A stretch of DNA of 64,000 nt, taken from contig CAOKHL010000002.1 of assembly GCA_948468315.1 (NCBI GenBank), forward strand, positions 49,893 to 113,892, given 5' to 3'. Within the stretch, counting starts at the first letter, position 1. Each line of letters starts with the position of its first letter. The position numbers and the translations under genes are program-made. The stretch is from an uncultured Eubacteriales bacterium (lineage in GTDB: Bacteria; Bacillota; Clostridia; TANB77; CAG-508). Positions 44,864 through 55,413 of this stretch are shown piece by piece. The notes under the pieces are model-generated. The model made no database searches. It was not told where the DNA came from and saw nothing but the letters and a program-made list of their open reading frames with translations.

Positions 44864-46387
44864 TTGAAAAAAGAAAAAGAAAATAAGCCAAAAAACACTA
44901 ATAGTGAAAAAGTTGGAACAAAGTTTATAAATACAATTAAAAAAAGATGGTTAATAAGTGGAACAAACACATTGCTACTAATTGCAATATTAATAGCAAT
45001 TGTTATATTAATAAATTCAGCAGTAAAATCACTTGAATTAACACCAATAGATTGCACATCAAATAAAGAATATACACTAACAGAACAAAGCAAAGAGAGA
45101 ATTTCTAATATAGAAAATGATGTCAACATCTATTTTGTAGGATTTGAAGAAGAGGATTCATCTGTTATTTTAGCAAAACAATATAATAAAGCAAATAAAA
45201 AAATAAATATTGAAATCATAGATGCAAATGAAAGATCAGATATAGCAACAAAATATAATGTAAAAAATGAAAATAATGCAATAATAATAGAAAATGGAGA
45301 AAGATCAAAAATATTATATGCATATGATTTATATACATATGATAGCAATTACAATACTGTAGACTTGACAGAAGAAAAAATAACATCAGCAATTTTAAAT
45401 GTAACAGTTGACAAAATAGCAAATGTATATTTTTTAAGTGGATATTCAGAATATAGTTTAGACTATTCAGGAGGAATGTATTATTTATCAGCATATTTAA
45501 ATGATGAAGTATTAAACTATCAAACATTAAATATGTTGACATCTGGAAAAATACCTGAAGACTGTGATACACTAGTTATAACAACACCTGTAAAGGATTT
45601 TGATGAATTAACAACAGAAGAAATTACAAAATATATAAATAAAGGTGGAAATATTTTATGGTTAAATTCATCATATGCAGAAAAAATAGACTTACCTAAT
45701 GTTAACAAAATATTAGCATTATATGGAATAAATCCATTTGATGTAGGATATGTATATGAAACAGATAAAGAAAGAATGGCTTTAGGTTATGTAAGTTGTA
45801 TAGTTGAAGATTTAGGTACTACTGACATCGGAGATAAATTAACAAAAGCAATATTATTAAATTCTACAAAAATAAATATTAATAAAGATGAACTTGAAAA
45901 TTTAGGTGTTGAACAACAATCAATAATTACAGCACCAGATACATCATATTTCAGAAAAGATGTATCAGACACATCTATGTCAACAGATGGAGATGAACAA
46001 GGAGAATTTACAATAGGAGGAATATTTACAAAAACATTAACAGCTTCTATTGAAGAAAGTTCTGAGGAGAGCAAAGAAGATGATGATAAATTAGCTTCAA
46101 CACTTGTAATATTTGGAGACAATAACTTCGTTTCAGATATACAAATACATAGCCAAGTAAATCCAATGATATTCTTAGAGAATAACAAAGATGTAGCATT
46201 AAACTCAATTGCATATTTAACAGACCAAGATGAAGATATAACAATAAGAAAAGATTACACGAAAATAAGTAGCTTTACAGCAACAGAAGGACAAAAGAGT
46301 ACAATAATAAAAATAATATTCATAGTACCATTAGCCATAATATTATTGGGAATTATAATATGGCAAGTAAGAAGAAGAAAAAAATAA
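44864..46387 (+). CDS. GldG-family auxiliary ABC component
   Basis: The 507-aa protein starts at TTG after AAAGGAG. It has an N-terminal membrane helix (residues 28-48), a large outer domain with the start SLELTPIDCTSNKEYTLTEQSKERISNIENDVNIYFVGFEEED (a GldG/IFT-like N domain), LSGYSEYSLDYSGGMYYLSAYLNDEVLNYQTLNML, and TPVKDFDELTTEEITKYINKGGNILWLN, then a C-terminal helix (about 478-500) and a basic end. It is the third part of the exporter. The cargo is unknown. Confidence 0.85.
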   Translation: MKKEKENKPKNTNSEKVGTKFINTIKKRWLISGTNTLLLIAILIAIVILINSAVKSLELTPIDCTSNKEYTLTEQSKERISNIENDVNIYFVGFEEEDSSVILAKQYNKANKKINIEIIDANERSDIATKYNVKNENNAIIIENGERSKILYAYDLYTYDSNYNTVDLTEEKITSAILNVTVDKIANVYFLSGYSEYSLDYSGGMYYLSAYLNDEVLNYQTLNMLTSGKIPEDCDTLVITTPVKDFDELTTEEITKYINKGGNILWLNSSYAEKIDLPNVNKILALYGINPFDVGYVYETDKERMALGYVSCIVEDLGTTDIGDKLTKAILLNSTKININKDELENLGVEQQSIITAPDTSYFRKDVSDTSMSTDGDEQGEFTIGGIFTKTLTASIEESSEESKEDDDKLASTLVIFGDNNFVSDIQIHSQVNPMIFLENNKDVALNSIAYLTDQDEDITIRKDYTKISSFTATEGQKSTIIKIIFIVPLAIILLGIIIWQVRRRKK

Positions 46388-46401
46388 AATCATAAAAATA
46401 A

Positions 46402-46438
46402 AACTCTTATATATAATAAATATATAGGAGTTTTTTAA
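46402..46438 (+). terminator. Terminator hairpin overlapping the ribosome site of ykvI
   Basis: AACTCTTATATA pairs with TATATAGGAGTT, followed by a T-run and then ATG at 46440. The GGAG in the 3' arm is the ribosome site of the next gene. It has the same architecture as at 10007. Confidence 0.75.
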
Positions 46439-46439
46439 T

Positions 46440-47445
46440 ATGATTTTATTTACAATTATAGGAGCATTAATAGGAGCAGGTTTTGCATCTGGTCAAGAAA
46501 TATATTTGTTTTTTTATAGATTTGGTAGAAATGGTATTATGGGGATAATTTTATGTAATATAATAATGAGTTATACAATATATAAAACATTAACAATAAT
46601 ATATAATAACAATATAAACACTTATAAAGGTTTCTTAAATTATATCTTTTCTAGTAAATTAAGATTAAGTAATACCATAAACATAATCATAAATACATTT
46701 TTATGTATAACATTTTTTATAATGGTATCAGGTTTTGGAACATATATTTATCAAGAGTTTCGGAATAAATAAAATTATAGGAAGCTTGTTAATTGCAATT
46801 ACATCATATTTTGTATTCTTAAAAAATATTGAAAGTATAACAAAAATAAATAGTATAATTATACCGGCATTAATATTAACTATATTGGTAATAGGAACGA
46901 AAAATATAATAAATTTAGATATAAATCAAATAGGAATAAACACAAATATAGATACAAGCATTTTTTGGATTTTACAAGCTATTATTTATGCAAGTTATAA
47001 TTTGATTTTAGTATTACCTGTATTAATAAATCTCAAAAAATTTATAAAAAGTAGAAAACAAGTAATAATAATATCAGTAATGACAGGGGTAATTATAAGT
47101 ATAATTTCCATATTAACATTTTTATTATTAGTAAATGTTGATACAAGTTTTGCAACAATTGAAATGCCAGTTGTATATGCAATTCAAAGAAAATTTGTGG
47201 AATTTAAATATATATATGGATTAATAATTTTAATTGCAATTTTTACAACAGCAATTTCAGTTGGAATAAGTTTTTTAAATAATATCTGTGAAAATAATAA
47301 AAAGTTTCCACAATTTGTTACTATTTTGTGTATAAGTAGTATTATTATTTCAAATATTAGATTTTCTAATTTAGTAAATACATTATTTCCATTATTTGGG
47401 TTTTTAGGATTAATACAAATTTATTTTATTATAAAAAGTAAATAG
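46440..47445 (+). CDS. YkvI-type APC-superfamily membrane protein, needs a +1 shift
   Basis: Read through, 334 aa with about ten hydrophobic segments and the family N-terminus IIGALIGAGFASGQEIYLFFYRFG, where the GAGFASG break in helix 1 is the substrate site of LeuT-fold carriers. The zero frame stops after 110 residues. The in-frame CGG at 46761 must lose its C to give YQEFGINKIIGSLLIAITSYFVFL. The substrate is unknown; related proteins include spore germination permeases and amino-acid carriers. The gene starts right after a terminator hairpin that contains its ribosome site. Confidence 0.87.
46761..46764 (+). other. CGG +1 recoding site in ykvI (GAG TTT CGGA ATA)
   Basis: CGG is codon 108 of the zero frame, with a stop three codons later. 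Skipping C joins helix 3 and 4 regions in one frame. Confidence 0.86.
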
Positions 47446-47447
47446 CT

Positions 47448-47480
47448 GGAAAAGAGAGCTTCTTCTCTTTTCTATTTTTT
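47448..47480 (+). terminator. Intrinsic terminator
   Basis: GGAAAAGAGA and its complement TCTCTTTTC close on a short loop, followed by T7. Confidence 0.8.
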
Positions 47481-47564
47481 TGTTTAAAGAAATAAATGTT
47501 TAAAGTCAAATTATGTATTTTAAATATCCATTGCCGTAAGCAATTATAAGATAACAAGAATATT

Positions 47565-47593
47565 TTGTAATTTAAATATAATCTAACTATAAT
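47565..47593 (+). promoter_or_regulatory. Promoter of the pilin-like repeat protein
   Basis: TTGTAA, 17-base spacer, TATAAT. The 17-base spacer and boxes are nearly the same as at 63686-63714, before another pilin-like gene. Confidence 0.75.
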
Positions 47594-47716
47594 AATTAAT
47601 TGAAAATGAGGAATCCGTATATTTATATCAAGTATTGGTTTGACTATACTGTTGCAATATCTTAATTTCTATTGTAACTTTAATATGTAATATGAAAAAT
47701 TGAAGGAGAAAAAAGT

Positions 47717-50700
47717 ATGGATACCAAAGAAAACAATAAGGGTATAACACTAGTATCGCTAATAGTCACAGTTATAGTTTTAATAATATTGGCATCTATA
47801 ACACTAGTAACATTAGTTGGAGAAAATAGCTTAATATTTAGGGCAAAAGAAGCTAAGAAAGATACAGAAAGAGACCTTATACAAAGAAAAGTAGAAATGA
47901 TAGCATTAAAAAGCTATGGACCAGATGGTTATCTTAATGTAGAAGAATTTAAAGAAAATATTCATATAGAAATTCCAGAAGCAATTGTAGAGGGAGATAA
48001 ATGTCCAATAACAGTAACAGTAGATGATAATGTAATAATTATAGATGATGAAGGGGATGTAGATATTCCAACTAATAATTTTATAGTAACATTATCTCAA
48101 GATACATATATATATGATGGAACAGAAAAAAGGCCAGAAGTAACAGTAAAAGATGGGGATAAAATATTAGTTGAAGGAACAGATTATACAGTAAAATATA
48201 TTAATAATATAAATGTAGGAACAGCAACAGTAGTAGTAACTGGACAAGGTGATTATGATGCAATAAAAAAAGTAAACTTTACAATAAAACCAGCAAAAAT
48301 GGCAACAGTAACAACAAATAATAGAACATATAATGGACAAACACAAATAGGAGTAACAGGAAGTAACATAGTATATGAAGGAACAAAAGAAGCAATAGAT
48401 GCTGGAAAATATACAGTAACAGTAAAACCTATAACAGATTATACATGGGCAGATGGTACAACAGAAGCTAAAACAATTGAATGGGAGATAGTAGCAAAAA
48501 GTATAAGTGTAGAATGGGAAAGTAAAACAATATTCTTATATAATGGAAAAGAACAAGCACCATCAGCGTCAGCGACAAGTGGGGTAAGTGGAGAAGTAAT
48601 AAATATAGAAAGAACAACAGCAATAGAAGCAGGAGAACATACATCAACAGCAAGCATATCAAGTGTAACAGGAGGAAGAGCAAAAAAGGAAAACTATATA
48701 TTAATAGGAAACACAAAACAATATGAAATAAATGGATACAGTTATACAATAAAATATAATGGAAATGGAGCAACAGAAGGGTTAACAGAAGATAGTGAGC
48801 ACTTATATGGGGAAGAAAAAGCATTAACAAGTAATGGGTATATAAGAGAATATACAGTAACATATAACCATAATTATAGTGAGAGTACAGATACAAATAG
48901 AACAGCAACATATACATTTAATGGATGGGCAACAACAGCAGAAGGTGAAAAAGTATATGACAATAATCAAAAAGTAATAAATATAGGGACAAGTAATGGA
49001 GAAATAGTAAATTTATATGCAAATTGGAGCAGTAGTAGTGTAAGTTATAAACCAACAAGGATAGGGTATACATTTACAGGATGGTATAAAGAAGCAGAAT
49101 GTACAAATAGAGTATCAGATGGAAATTCATATACACCAACAGAAGATGTAACATTATATGCAGGTTGGATGGCAAATACACAAATGATAACATATAATAG
49201 CAATAATTATATAACAGGATTAGAAAATATAGGAAATACAGCAGCCCATAGAATGCATTATTCAGTAAACAATAAAGTAGTAACAGTAACAGCAGATTTA
49301 GATGATGGATATGGATATATAAATGCAAGAGTATATTTAGATGCAAATAAGACATATGTATTTAATTGTGATACAAATGGAACTTGGGGAATTGGAGCAA
49401 CTAATGTAGAAGCATTTGTCACATTAGTTGGACAAGAAGGAACATGGTCACATATGGCAAGTAATGAAAATTTTGAATTTAAGCCAAAAGCAACAGGAGA
49501 ATATTATGTAAGACTAGATGTAAATGCAAAAGGACAGACATATAATTTCTCAAATATTGAGATAAGAGAAAAAGATGAAATAAAAGTAACAACATATGGA
49601 GAAACACTAGGAACATTACCAAGTAGAAGTAGAAATGGATTTACATTTGCAGGATGGTATACAGCTCCAGTAGGAGGAACACAAATAACATCAAATACAA
49701 AAGTAACAGAAAGTACAACATACTATGCTCATTGGACAGCAAATAATTATACAATAACATATGACCAAAATTATTATGAACCAAATTTATGGAAAGATTC
49801 AACAGATTTGTCTGTATATAAATCTTGGTCAACAATACCAACAAGTCAAACAATAATAGAAGATAGAAATGTTTTGCATGGACAGATTGTAAAATTTGTA
49901 ATGCCAGCAGGACAACAAGGGGGACCATATTATTTTTATGATATTTCAAATGGCAAGTTAACAGAAGGAAAACAATATACATGGAGTGTATATATAAAAT
50001 CAAATACAAATAAAGCATTATTGATTGGATCACAGCAGGGAGGAAGAAAAAATGTAAATGTAACAAATAATTGGCAAAAAGTAACACTTACATTTACTGC
50101 AAATGCAACAGGAAATGGAACGTTTAGTTTTTATCCAGCTACAACGAATGACGCATGGAGTGCAGGAGATGAATTATATATACATTCATTAGAAATAATG
50201 GAAGGAACACCAACACATACAACAGTAACAAAAGCATATGGTACAAATTTAGGAACATTACCAGCACCAACAAAGGCGGGTTATAGTTTTGAGGGATGGT
50301 ATACAGCCCCAACAGGAGGAACATTAGTTAATAGTATGACAACAGTACCAATGGCAAATACAACATATTATGCACACTGGAGAAAAACAACAGCAAATAG
50401 TTATACAGCAACATTTAATAGTAATGGAGGAACAACAGCAAATCCAGCAACAATAATAAAAGAAAGTGGAGCACAATTAGGAACATTACCAACAACAAGT
50501 AGAATAAACTACACATTTGCAGGATGGTTTACAGCAGCAAGTGGAGGAACACAAATATCGACTACGACAACAATGGGAACAGCAAATGTAACATATTATG
50601 CACATTGGGTAGCAAATCCAAGTGTAGCAATAACAAAAAATCCAACAGCAGCAACAGTAGTAGCAGGAAATCCATTTACATTTAGTGTAACAGCAACAGG

Positions 50701-51946
50701 AAATGGAACATTAAGTTATCAATGGTATTCAGCAACAAGTAGCACTGCAGCAGGGACAGCAATAGCAGGAGCAACAAGTGCAACATATACAGCAACATCA
50801 TCAAGTGGATTAAATGGAAAATATTATTATTGTGTAGTAACATCAAAAGTAGACTCAAGTACAAAAACAGCGACAAGTGGAAGAGCATTACTAACAGTAC
50901 AAGCAGCAAATTATAGTACAGTAAAATCAAATGTAACAACATATTACAATACATTAGCAACAGCGATAGCAGGAGCGACATCAGGAGGAGGAGACACTGG
51001 GGGAGGAACAATAACAGTATTAAATAATGTTACAGATAATTCGGCAGCAAGTACAAATAAAACAATAGCAATAAATACTAATGGAAAAACATTGAATAGA
51101 AATACATCAGTAATTACGACAGGAGGAACATTAATAATAAAAGGAACTGGTGCAATAGCCAATTCAGCAGGAAATGAAATAACACTTAGAGGAAATGGAG
51201 GAAATATCATAATAAATGATTCGCCAACAATTTATAGTGATGCTTATAAGGGAATATATACAAGTAAAGGTTCAACAGGAACATTAACAATAAATGGAGG
51301 ATATGTAACTTCATATAATACAGCAATAACTATTGAAGGAAATGGAAATGTAGTTATAAACAATGCCAAGGTAGTATCAATTGGAGAAGGAAATGGTATT
51401 GCACATAGAGCAGCTTCAACAGGAACAATAACAATAACAGGAACATCTAAAATAGGAAATAAGGGTATAAATAAGGAATGTGGTATATTGGAGACTTCTC
51501 AAGCAGATCTTAATATACAAGGAAGTTCAATAATTAGTTCATGGGGAAATGTTATAAAAAGAACAGGAACAGGAAGAATTAATTTAACAGGAGCATGTTC
51601 TTTATATGCAGGAGGTTCAGAAGATGTATGGGGAGATGGTACAAAGGGATATTCTGCAATTGCATTATATGCAGCAGGATGTACAGTAACATTTAATTCA
51701 ACAGGAGACTTTTTTGCAGCAGGGCCATATGTAGCAACAGCAATGGAAAATACAGCAACATTTAATGTAACAAAAGGACATTTTGCATCAAGATCAAATA
51801 AATATATGTTCTATAAGAGTAGTGCGAATGTAACAAGTTATGTAGCTAGTGAAACTAAGGTTAATAAAAACTTTAAATTAGTATATGTAGATGAGGTTAC
51901 AACAGAAGTATATAAAAGTTGCTATTCATATAATAAAGGAGTTTAA
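47717..51946 (+). CDS. Large pilin-like surface repeat protein, 1409 aa
   Basis: The N-terminus is a type IV prepilin-like signal: a short Lys/Asn-rich leader, KGITLVSLIVTVIVLIILAS with Gly at the cleavage site, then a long hydrophobic helix. After a short domain (to about 110) come MBG-like beta domains (YTVKYINNINVGTATVVVTG), several Listeria-Bacteroides InlB-type repeats (FTGWYKEAECTN, FAGWYTAPVGGTQ, FEGWYTAPTGGTL, FAGWFTAASGGTQ), a carbohydrate-binding-like insertion (about 680-850), an Ig-like domain (SYQWYSATSSTAAGT), and a Gly/Thr-rich C-terminal beta-solenoid. No LPxTG. It is probably a secreted adhesin displayed or exported by a pilus-like machinery. The window has no pilus assembly genes. 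Confidence 0.88.
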   Translation: MDTKENNKGITLVSLIVTVIVLIILASITLVTLVGENSLIFRAKEAKKDTERDLIQRKVEMIALKSYGPDGYLNVEEFKENIHIEIPEAIVEGDKCPITVTVDDNVIIIDDEGDVDIPTNNFIVTLSQDTYIYDGTEKRPEVTVKDGDKILVEGTDYTVKYINNINVGTATVVVTGQGDYDAIKKVNFTIKPAKMATVTTNNRTYNGQTQIGVTGSNIVYEGTKEAIDAGKYTVTVKPITDYTWADGTTEAKTIEWEIVAKSISVEWESKTIFLYNGKEQAPSASATSGVSGEVINIERTTAIEAGEHTSTASISSVTGGRAKKENYILIGNTKQYEINGYSYTIKYNGNGATEGLTEDSEHLYGEEKALTSNGYIREYTVTYNHNYSESTDTNRTATYTFNGWATTAEGEKVYDNNQKVINIGTSNGEIVNLYANWSSSSVSYKPTRIGYTFTGWYKEAECTNRVSDGNSYTPTEDVTLYAGWMANTQMITYNSNNYITGLENIGNTAAHRMHYSVNNKVVTVTADLDDGYGYINARVYLDANKTYVFNCDTNGTWGIGATNVEAFVTLVGQEGTWSHMASNENFEFKPKATGEYYVRLDVNAKGQTYNFSNIEIREKDEIKVTTYGETLGTLPSRSRNGFTFAGWYTAPVGGTQITSNTKVTESTTYYAHWTANNYTITYDQNYYEPNLWKDSTDLSVYKSWSTIPTSQTIIEDRNVLHGQIVKFVMPAGQQGGPYYFYDISNGKLTEGKQYTWSVYIKSNTNKALLIGSQQGGRKNVNVTNNWQKVTLTFTANATGNGTFSFYPATTNDAWSAGDELYIHSLEIMEGTPTHTTVTKAYGTNLGTLPAPTKAGYSFEGWYTAPTGGTLVNSMTTVPMANTTYYAHWRKTTANSYTATFNSNGGTTANPATIIKESGAQLGTLPTTSRINYTFAGWFTAASGGTQISTTTTMGTANVTYYAHWVANPSVAITKNPTAATVVAGNPFTFSVTATGNGTLSYQWYSATSSTAAGTAIAGATSATYTATSSSGLNGKYYYCVVTSKVDSSTKTATSGRALLTVQAANYSTVKSNVTTYYNTLATAIAGATSGGGDTGGGTITVLNNVTDNSAASTNKTIAINTNGKTLNRNTSVITTGGTLIIKGTGAIANSAGNEITLRGNGGNIIINDSPTIYSDAYKGIYTSKGSTGTLTINGGYVTSYNTAITIEGNGNVVINNAKVVSIGEGNGIAHRAASTGTITITGTSKIGNKGINKECGILETSQADLNIQGSSIISSWGNVIKRTGTGRINLTGACSLYAGGSEDVWGDGTKGYSAIALYAAGCTVTFNSTGDFFAAGPYVATAMENTATFNVTKGHFASRSNKYMFYKSSANVTSYVASETKVNKNFKLVYVDEVTTEVYKSCYSYNKGV

Positions 51947-51960
51947 AAATATATGAAAAT

Positions 51961-51990
51961 CAGGTCTAGTAGAATAGACCTGGTTTTTAT
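51961..51990 (+). terminator. Intrinsic terminator
   Basis: CAGGTCTA and TAGACCTG with a 6-base loop, followed by T-run. Confidence 0.88.
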
Positions 51991-52104
51991 ATTATAAAAA
52001 AATGATAAATAATTAAATTATGACAATATGACTTAAAATATTGCAAAAAGAATAAATACAATATATAATAAGAAAAAAATTATAGTGTAAAAAAGGAGCC
52101 TATA

Positions 52105-53280
52105 ATGGAAGAAAAAAAAGAATATCAAATTAAAAGAGAATTAAACATTAGAAAAATTATAATAACAAGTATTATTGTAATATTGATAATAGCTATAATT
52201 ATAATTTTTTCATTATATATTGCAGAAGAAAACTTTAGAAAATGGGCAGACATAAATATATTAAGAAAAGACATTACATCAGAAGATGTTGCAACAATTG
52301 ACTTAAATGTTGATAAAAATAATCAAATATTTTGCTACAATAAAAATATATGTATTTTAAAAGAAAAAAATTTAAAAATATATAATACATCAGGAGAAAA
52401 TATAACTGATATATCAGTTGATATTAATACAGCATTATTTACATCAAATGATAAATATCTAGCAATAGCAGAGAAAAGAGGACAGGAATTTTGTGTAATA
52501 TCAGATAAATCATATTTGTGGAAACACAAAGTTGATGGGGAAATTTTACAGATAAGTATCAATAAAAATGGATATATAGCATTAGTAACTACAGATACAA
52601 CATATAAATCAATAATAACAATATATGATTCTAATGGAAATCAATTACTAAGAAATTATTTATCATCTACAAGAGTAATTGACGTATCAATTTCAAATGA
52701 CAATAAATATGTAGCATTAGCAGAAATGGATACATCTGGAACTTTAATCCAATCTAATATAAAAGTTATATCAATTGAAAAAGCAAAAACAAACTCAGAG
52801 GAATCAATAATATATACAAAAGAAGCAGAAGCTTCAAAAATGATAATAAAAGTACAATATCAAGAAAGAAATGAATTAATATGTGTGTATAATAATTCTA
52901 TAAATATGATAAAAGACGAAAAAGAAACAGAATTAATATCAGTAGATGACACAATAACATTTATCTCTGGAAATCTTAATAATAGTATAGCTTATATAAA
53001 GGAAGAGGGTACAGGTATATTTAATTCTAATTCGATATTAAATATTTTGAATACATCAAATAATCAAAAATACACATACAAATTTGATGAAATTGCAAAA
53101 GAAATGTATTCATATGGAAACATTATTGGAATAAATATAGGAACAGAGATATATTTTGTAAGTACAAATGGAATGTTAATAAAAAAATATACATCTAAAC
53201 AAGAAATTACAAATGTCATAATTTCAAATGACTTAGCAATAATTATATATAAAGATAGGATAGAAATAATAAATTTATAA
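52105..53280 (+). CDS. DUF5711-like membrane-anchored beta-propeller protein
   Basis: The 391-aa protein has a basic N-terminus (KEYQIKRELNIRKII), one membrane helix (residues 16-38), and a roughly 340-residue outer domain with repeated strands resembling WD40 or PQQ-type blades (LFTSNDKYLAIAEKRG, SISNDNKYVALAEMDTSG, IISNDLAIIIYKDRIEIINL). Similar to DUF5711 proteins of Clostridia that lie next to cvpA. It has its own AAGGAG site and probably forms an operon with the next two genes. Function unknown. Confidence 0.75.
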   Translation: MEEKKEYQIKRELNIRKIIITSIIVILIIAIIIIFSLYIAEENFRKWADINILRKDITSEDVATIDLNVDKNNQIFCYNKNICILKEKNLKIYNTSGENITDISVDINTALFTSNDKYLAIAEKRGQEFCVISDKSYLWKHKVDGEILQISINKNGYIALVTTDTTYKSIITIYDSNGNQLLRNYLSSTRVIDVSISNDNKYVALAEMDTSGTLIQSNIKVISIEKAKTNSEESIIYTKEAEASKMIIKVQYQERNELICVYNNSINMIKDEKETELISVDDTITFISGNLNNSIAYIKEEGTGIFNSNSILNILNTSNNQKYTYKFDEIAKEMYSYGNIIGINIGTEIYFVSTNGMLIKKYTSKQEITNVIISNDLAIIIYKDRIEIINL

Positions 53281-53300
53281 ATTTCGAAAGGAAAATTATT

Positions 53301-53966
53301 ATGGGAATATTAGTTGATTTAGTAGTAGTTGCGATTTTAATATTAAACATAATTATAGGATATAAAAAAGGATTGGTAAATGCAATTTTTAGCATATGTG
53401 CATTTTTAATTGCAATTGCAGCAACATTTATATTATATAAGCCAGTTTCAAATATAATAATTAATAATACAGAAATAGAACAAAAAATAAAAGAAGTAAT
53501 TATAAATAATAATACAAATGAAGAAAATACCCAAAATAAAGAAGATTCAGAAAAGACAATTATACAACAATATATAGATAATGCAATAAAAGATGTAGCA
53601 GAAAGTGCAAAACAAGAAACAACAGAATTAGTAGCAAATACAATTGCAAGTAAAGGAGTACAAATTTTAACATGGATAATATTATTTGTTGGAATTAGAA
53701 TAGTGTTAATGGTTTTAAAATTCTTAATAGAAGGAATAGCAGAATTGCCAATTATTAAACAATTTAATCAAGTTGGAGGATTAGCATATGGTATACTTAA
53801 AGGATTAGTTATAATATATTTGTTACTAACAGTAATGTTTTTAGTAATTTCAATAAATGGAAATGGAGCAATTGCAGAAGCAATCAATAATTCACATATT
53901 ACAAAATTCTTATATGATAATAATATTGTAGTAGACTATTGCTTTTTAGGCAAGAATTTGTTATAA
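53301..53966 (+). CDS. CvpA-family membrane protein
   Basis: The 221-aa protein has four hydrophobic helices (residues 2-18, 24-44, about 110-130, 158-180) and the family start ILVDLVVVAILILNIIIGYKKGLVNAIFSI. The region between helices 2 and 3 is polar with many Asn and Glu. CvpA proteins are linked to colicin V secretion and envelope maintenance; the exact job is unclear. It follows the DUF5711 gene with 20 bases between. Confidence 0.87.
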   Translation: MGILVDLVVVAILILNIIIGYKKGLVNAIFSICAFLIAIAATFILYKPVSNIIINNTEIEQKIKEVIINNNTNEENTQNKEDSEKTIIQQYIDNAIKDVAESAKQETTELVANTIASKGVQILTWIILFVGIRIVLMVLKFLIEGIAELPIIKQFNQVGGLAYGILKGLVIIYLLLTVMFLVISINGNGAIAEAINNSHITKFLYDNNIVVDYCFLGKNLL

Positions 53967-54017
53967 TTCCACATATAGTTTTTAATTTAGAAAGAAAAGA
54001 GTGAAGTAAAAAAGCAA

Positions 54018-55349
54018 ATGAGTAAAAATAGTAAAAAAACCAAAAAGAAACATATAGTATTAAAAATATTTTTAGCAATAATATTTATAATAATTTTATT
54101 TGTAGGAGGATTTGTAGGATACAGTGCATACAAACATGGCTGGGGAATGAAAGGACTTATTCAAACAGCTATTGGCCAAGATGAGAAGAAACTTAAAGAC
54201 TTGGATCCATTTACAGTGCTATTATTAGGAGTAAGTGAAGATATTTCTTCAAAACTTACAGACACAATAATTGTAGCATCATATAATCCTAAAAATCAAA
54301 AAGCAACATTATTATCTATTCCAAGAGACACATTTGTAGGTACAAACAAAAATAAAGCAACATCATATGATAAAATAAATGCATTATATCAATCTAGTCC
54401 TCAAAAAACAATGGCAGCAGTAAATAAACTTACAGGATTAGATATACAATATTATGTAGTTATAAATAACAATGCATTAGTGCAATTAGTTGATGAAATA
54501 GGTGGAGTTGAATTTGATGTACCAATAAACATGGATTATGATGACAGTTCACAAGACTTATATATACACCTAAAAGCAGGTCCACAAAAACTTAATGGTG
54601 AGCAAGCAGAATGGTTAGTAAGATTTAGAAAAAATAATAACGGAACTTCATATCCAGCATCATATGGAGATAACGACTTAGGTAGAATGAGAACACAAAG
54701 AGAATTTTTAACAGAAGTTGCAAAACAAACATTACAATTAAAAAATATAACAAAAATAGGAAGCTTTATTGATATATTAAAACAAAATGTACAAACAAAT
54801 ATATCAAATTGGTCTATGATAAAAGATTATGTGGCATATGCGGTAGATTTTAATACAGAAAATATAGAGGCAGCAAGTCTGCCAGGAGAAGCCGATTATT
54901 ATAATAAATTATCATTCTTCATACACAATGAAAAAGAAACAAAAGCATTAGTAGATGAATTATTTACTAAGCAAAATGGTAGCAATAAAGAAGAAAACAC
55001 AGAAGGTACAGAAAATAATACAGATACAAACAATACATCAAATAGTACTTCAACAAATAGTAGTCAAACAAAAACAGCTTCAAAAATAAAAATAGAATTA
55101 CTAAATGGAAGTGGAGATAGCACTTTACTTACAAAAGCAACAAAAGCATTAAAAGATAAAGGATATAATGTATATAAAACTGGAACAACAACTACAACTT
55201 CAAAAACAACAATAGTAAATAGAACAGCAGTACAAAATGATATAATGGAAGATATAAAAGATATATTAAAAGTAGGAAATATACAAAAAAGCACATCAAG
55301 CTCAAGTACAGTAGATGTAAAGATTGTTATAGGTAAGGATTATAAATAA
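54018..55349 (+). CDS. LytR-CpsA-Psr (LCP) family wall polymer ligase
   Basis: LCP enzymes attach teichoic acids or other glycopolymers to peptidoglycan outside the cell. The 443-aa protein has a basic N-terminus, a membrane helix (residues 12-35), the LCP domain with DPFTVLLLGVSEDI at 62, DTIIVASYNPKNQKATLLSIPRDTFVG (conserved Arg-Asp) at 85, YDKINALYQ at about 118, and LNGEQAEWLVRFRKNNNG with LGRMRTQREFL at about 200-235, then a Ser/Thr/Asn linker and a C-terminal LytR_C-like domain (KIELLNGSGDSTLLTKATKALKDKGYNV). All active-site Arg/Asp are present. Confidence 0.92.
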   Translation: MSKNSKKTKKKHIVLKIFLAIIFIIILFVGGFVGYSAYKHGWGMKGLIQTAIGQDEKKLKDLDPFTVLLLGVSEDISSKLTDTIIVASYNPKNQKATLLSIPRDTFVGTNKNKATSYDKINALYQSSPQKTMAAVNKLTGLDIQYYVVINNNALVQLVDEIGGVEFDVPINMDYDDSSQDLYIHLKAGPQKLNGEQAEWLVRFRKNNNGTSYPASYGDNDLGRMRTQREFLTEVAKQTLQLKNITKIGSFIDILKQNVQTNISNWSMIKDYVAYAVDFNTENIEAASLPGEADYYNKLSFFIHNEKETKALVDELFTKQNGSNKEENTEGTENNTDTNNTSNSTSTNSSQTKTASKIKIELLNGSGDSTLLTKATKALKDKGYNVYKTGTTTTTSKTTIVNRTAVQNDIMEDIKDILKVGNIQKSTSSSSTVDVKIVIGKDYK

Positions 55350-55384
55350 AATTGGAAAAGGGGGGATATCCTCTTTTCCAATTT
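55350..55384. terminator. Bidirectional terminator
   Basis: AATTGGAAAAG and CTTTTCCAATT around a GC-richer loop, between converging LCP and carboxypeptidase genes. Confidence 0.85.
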
Positions 55385-55413
55385 TCTAAAATTATTATCA
55401 AATTAATTTATTA

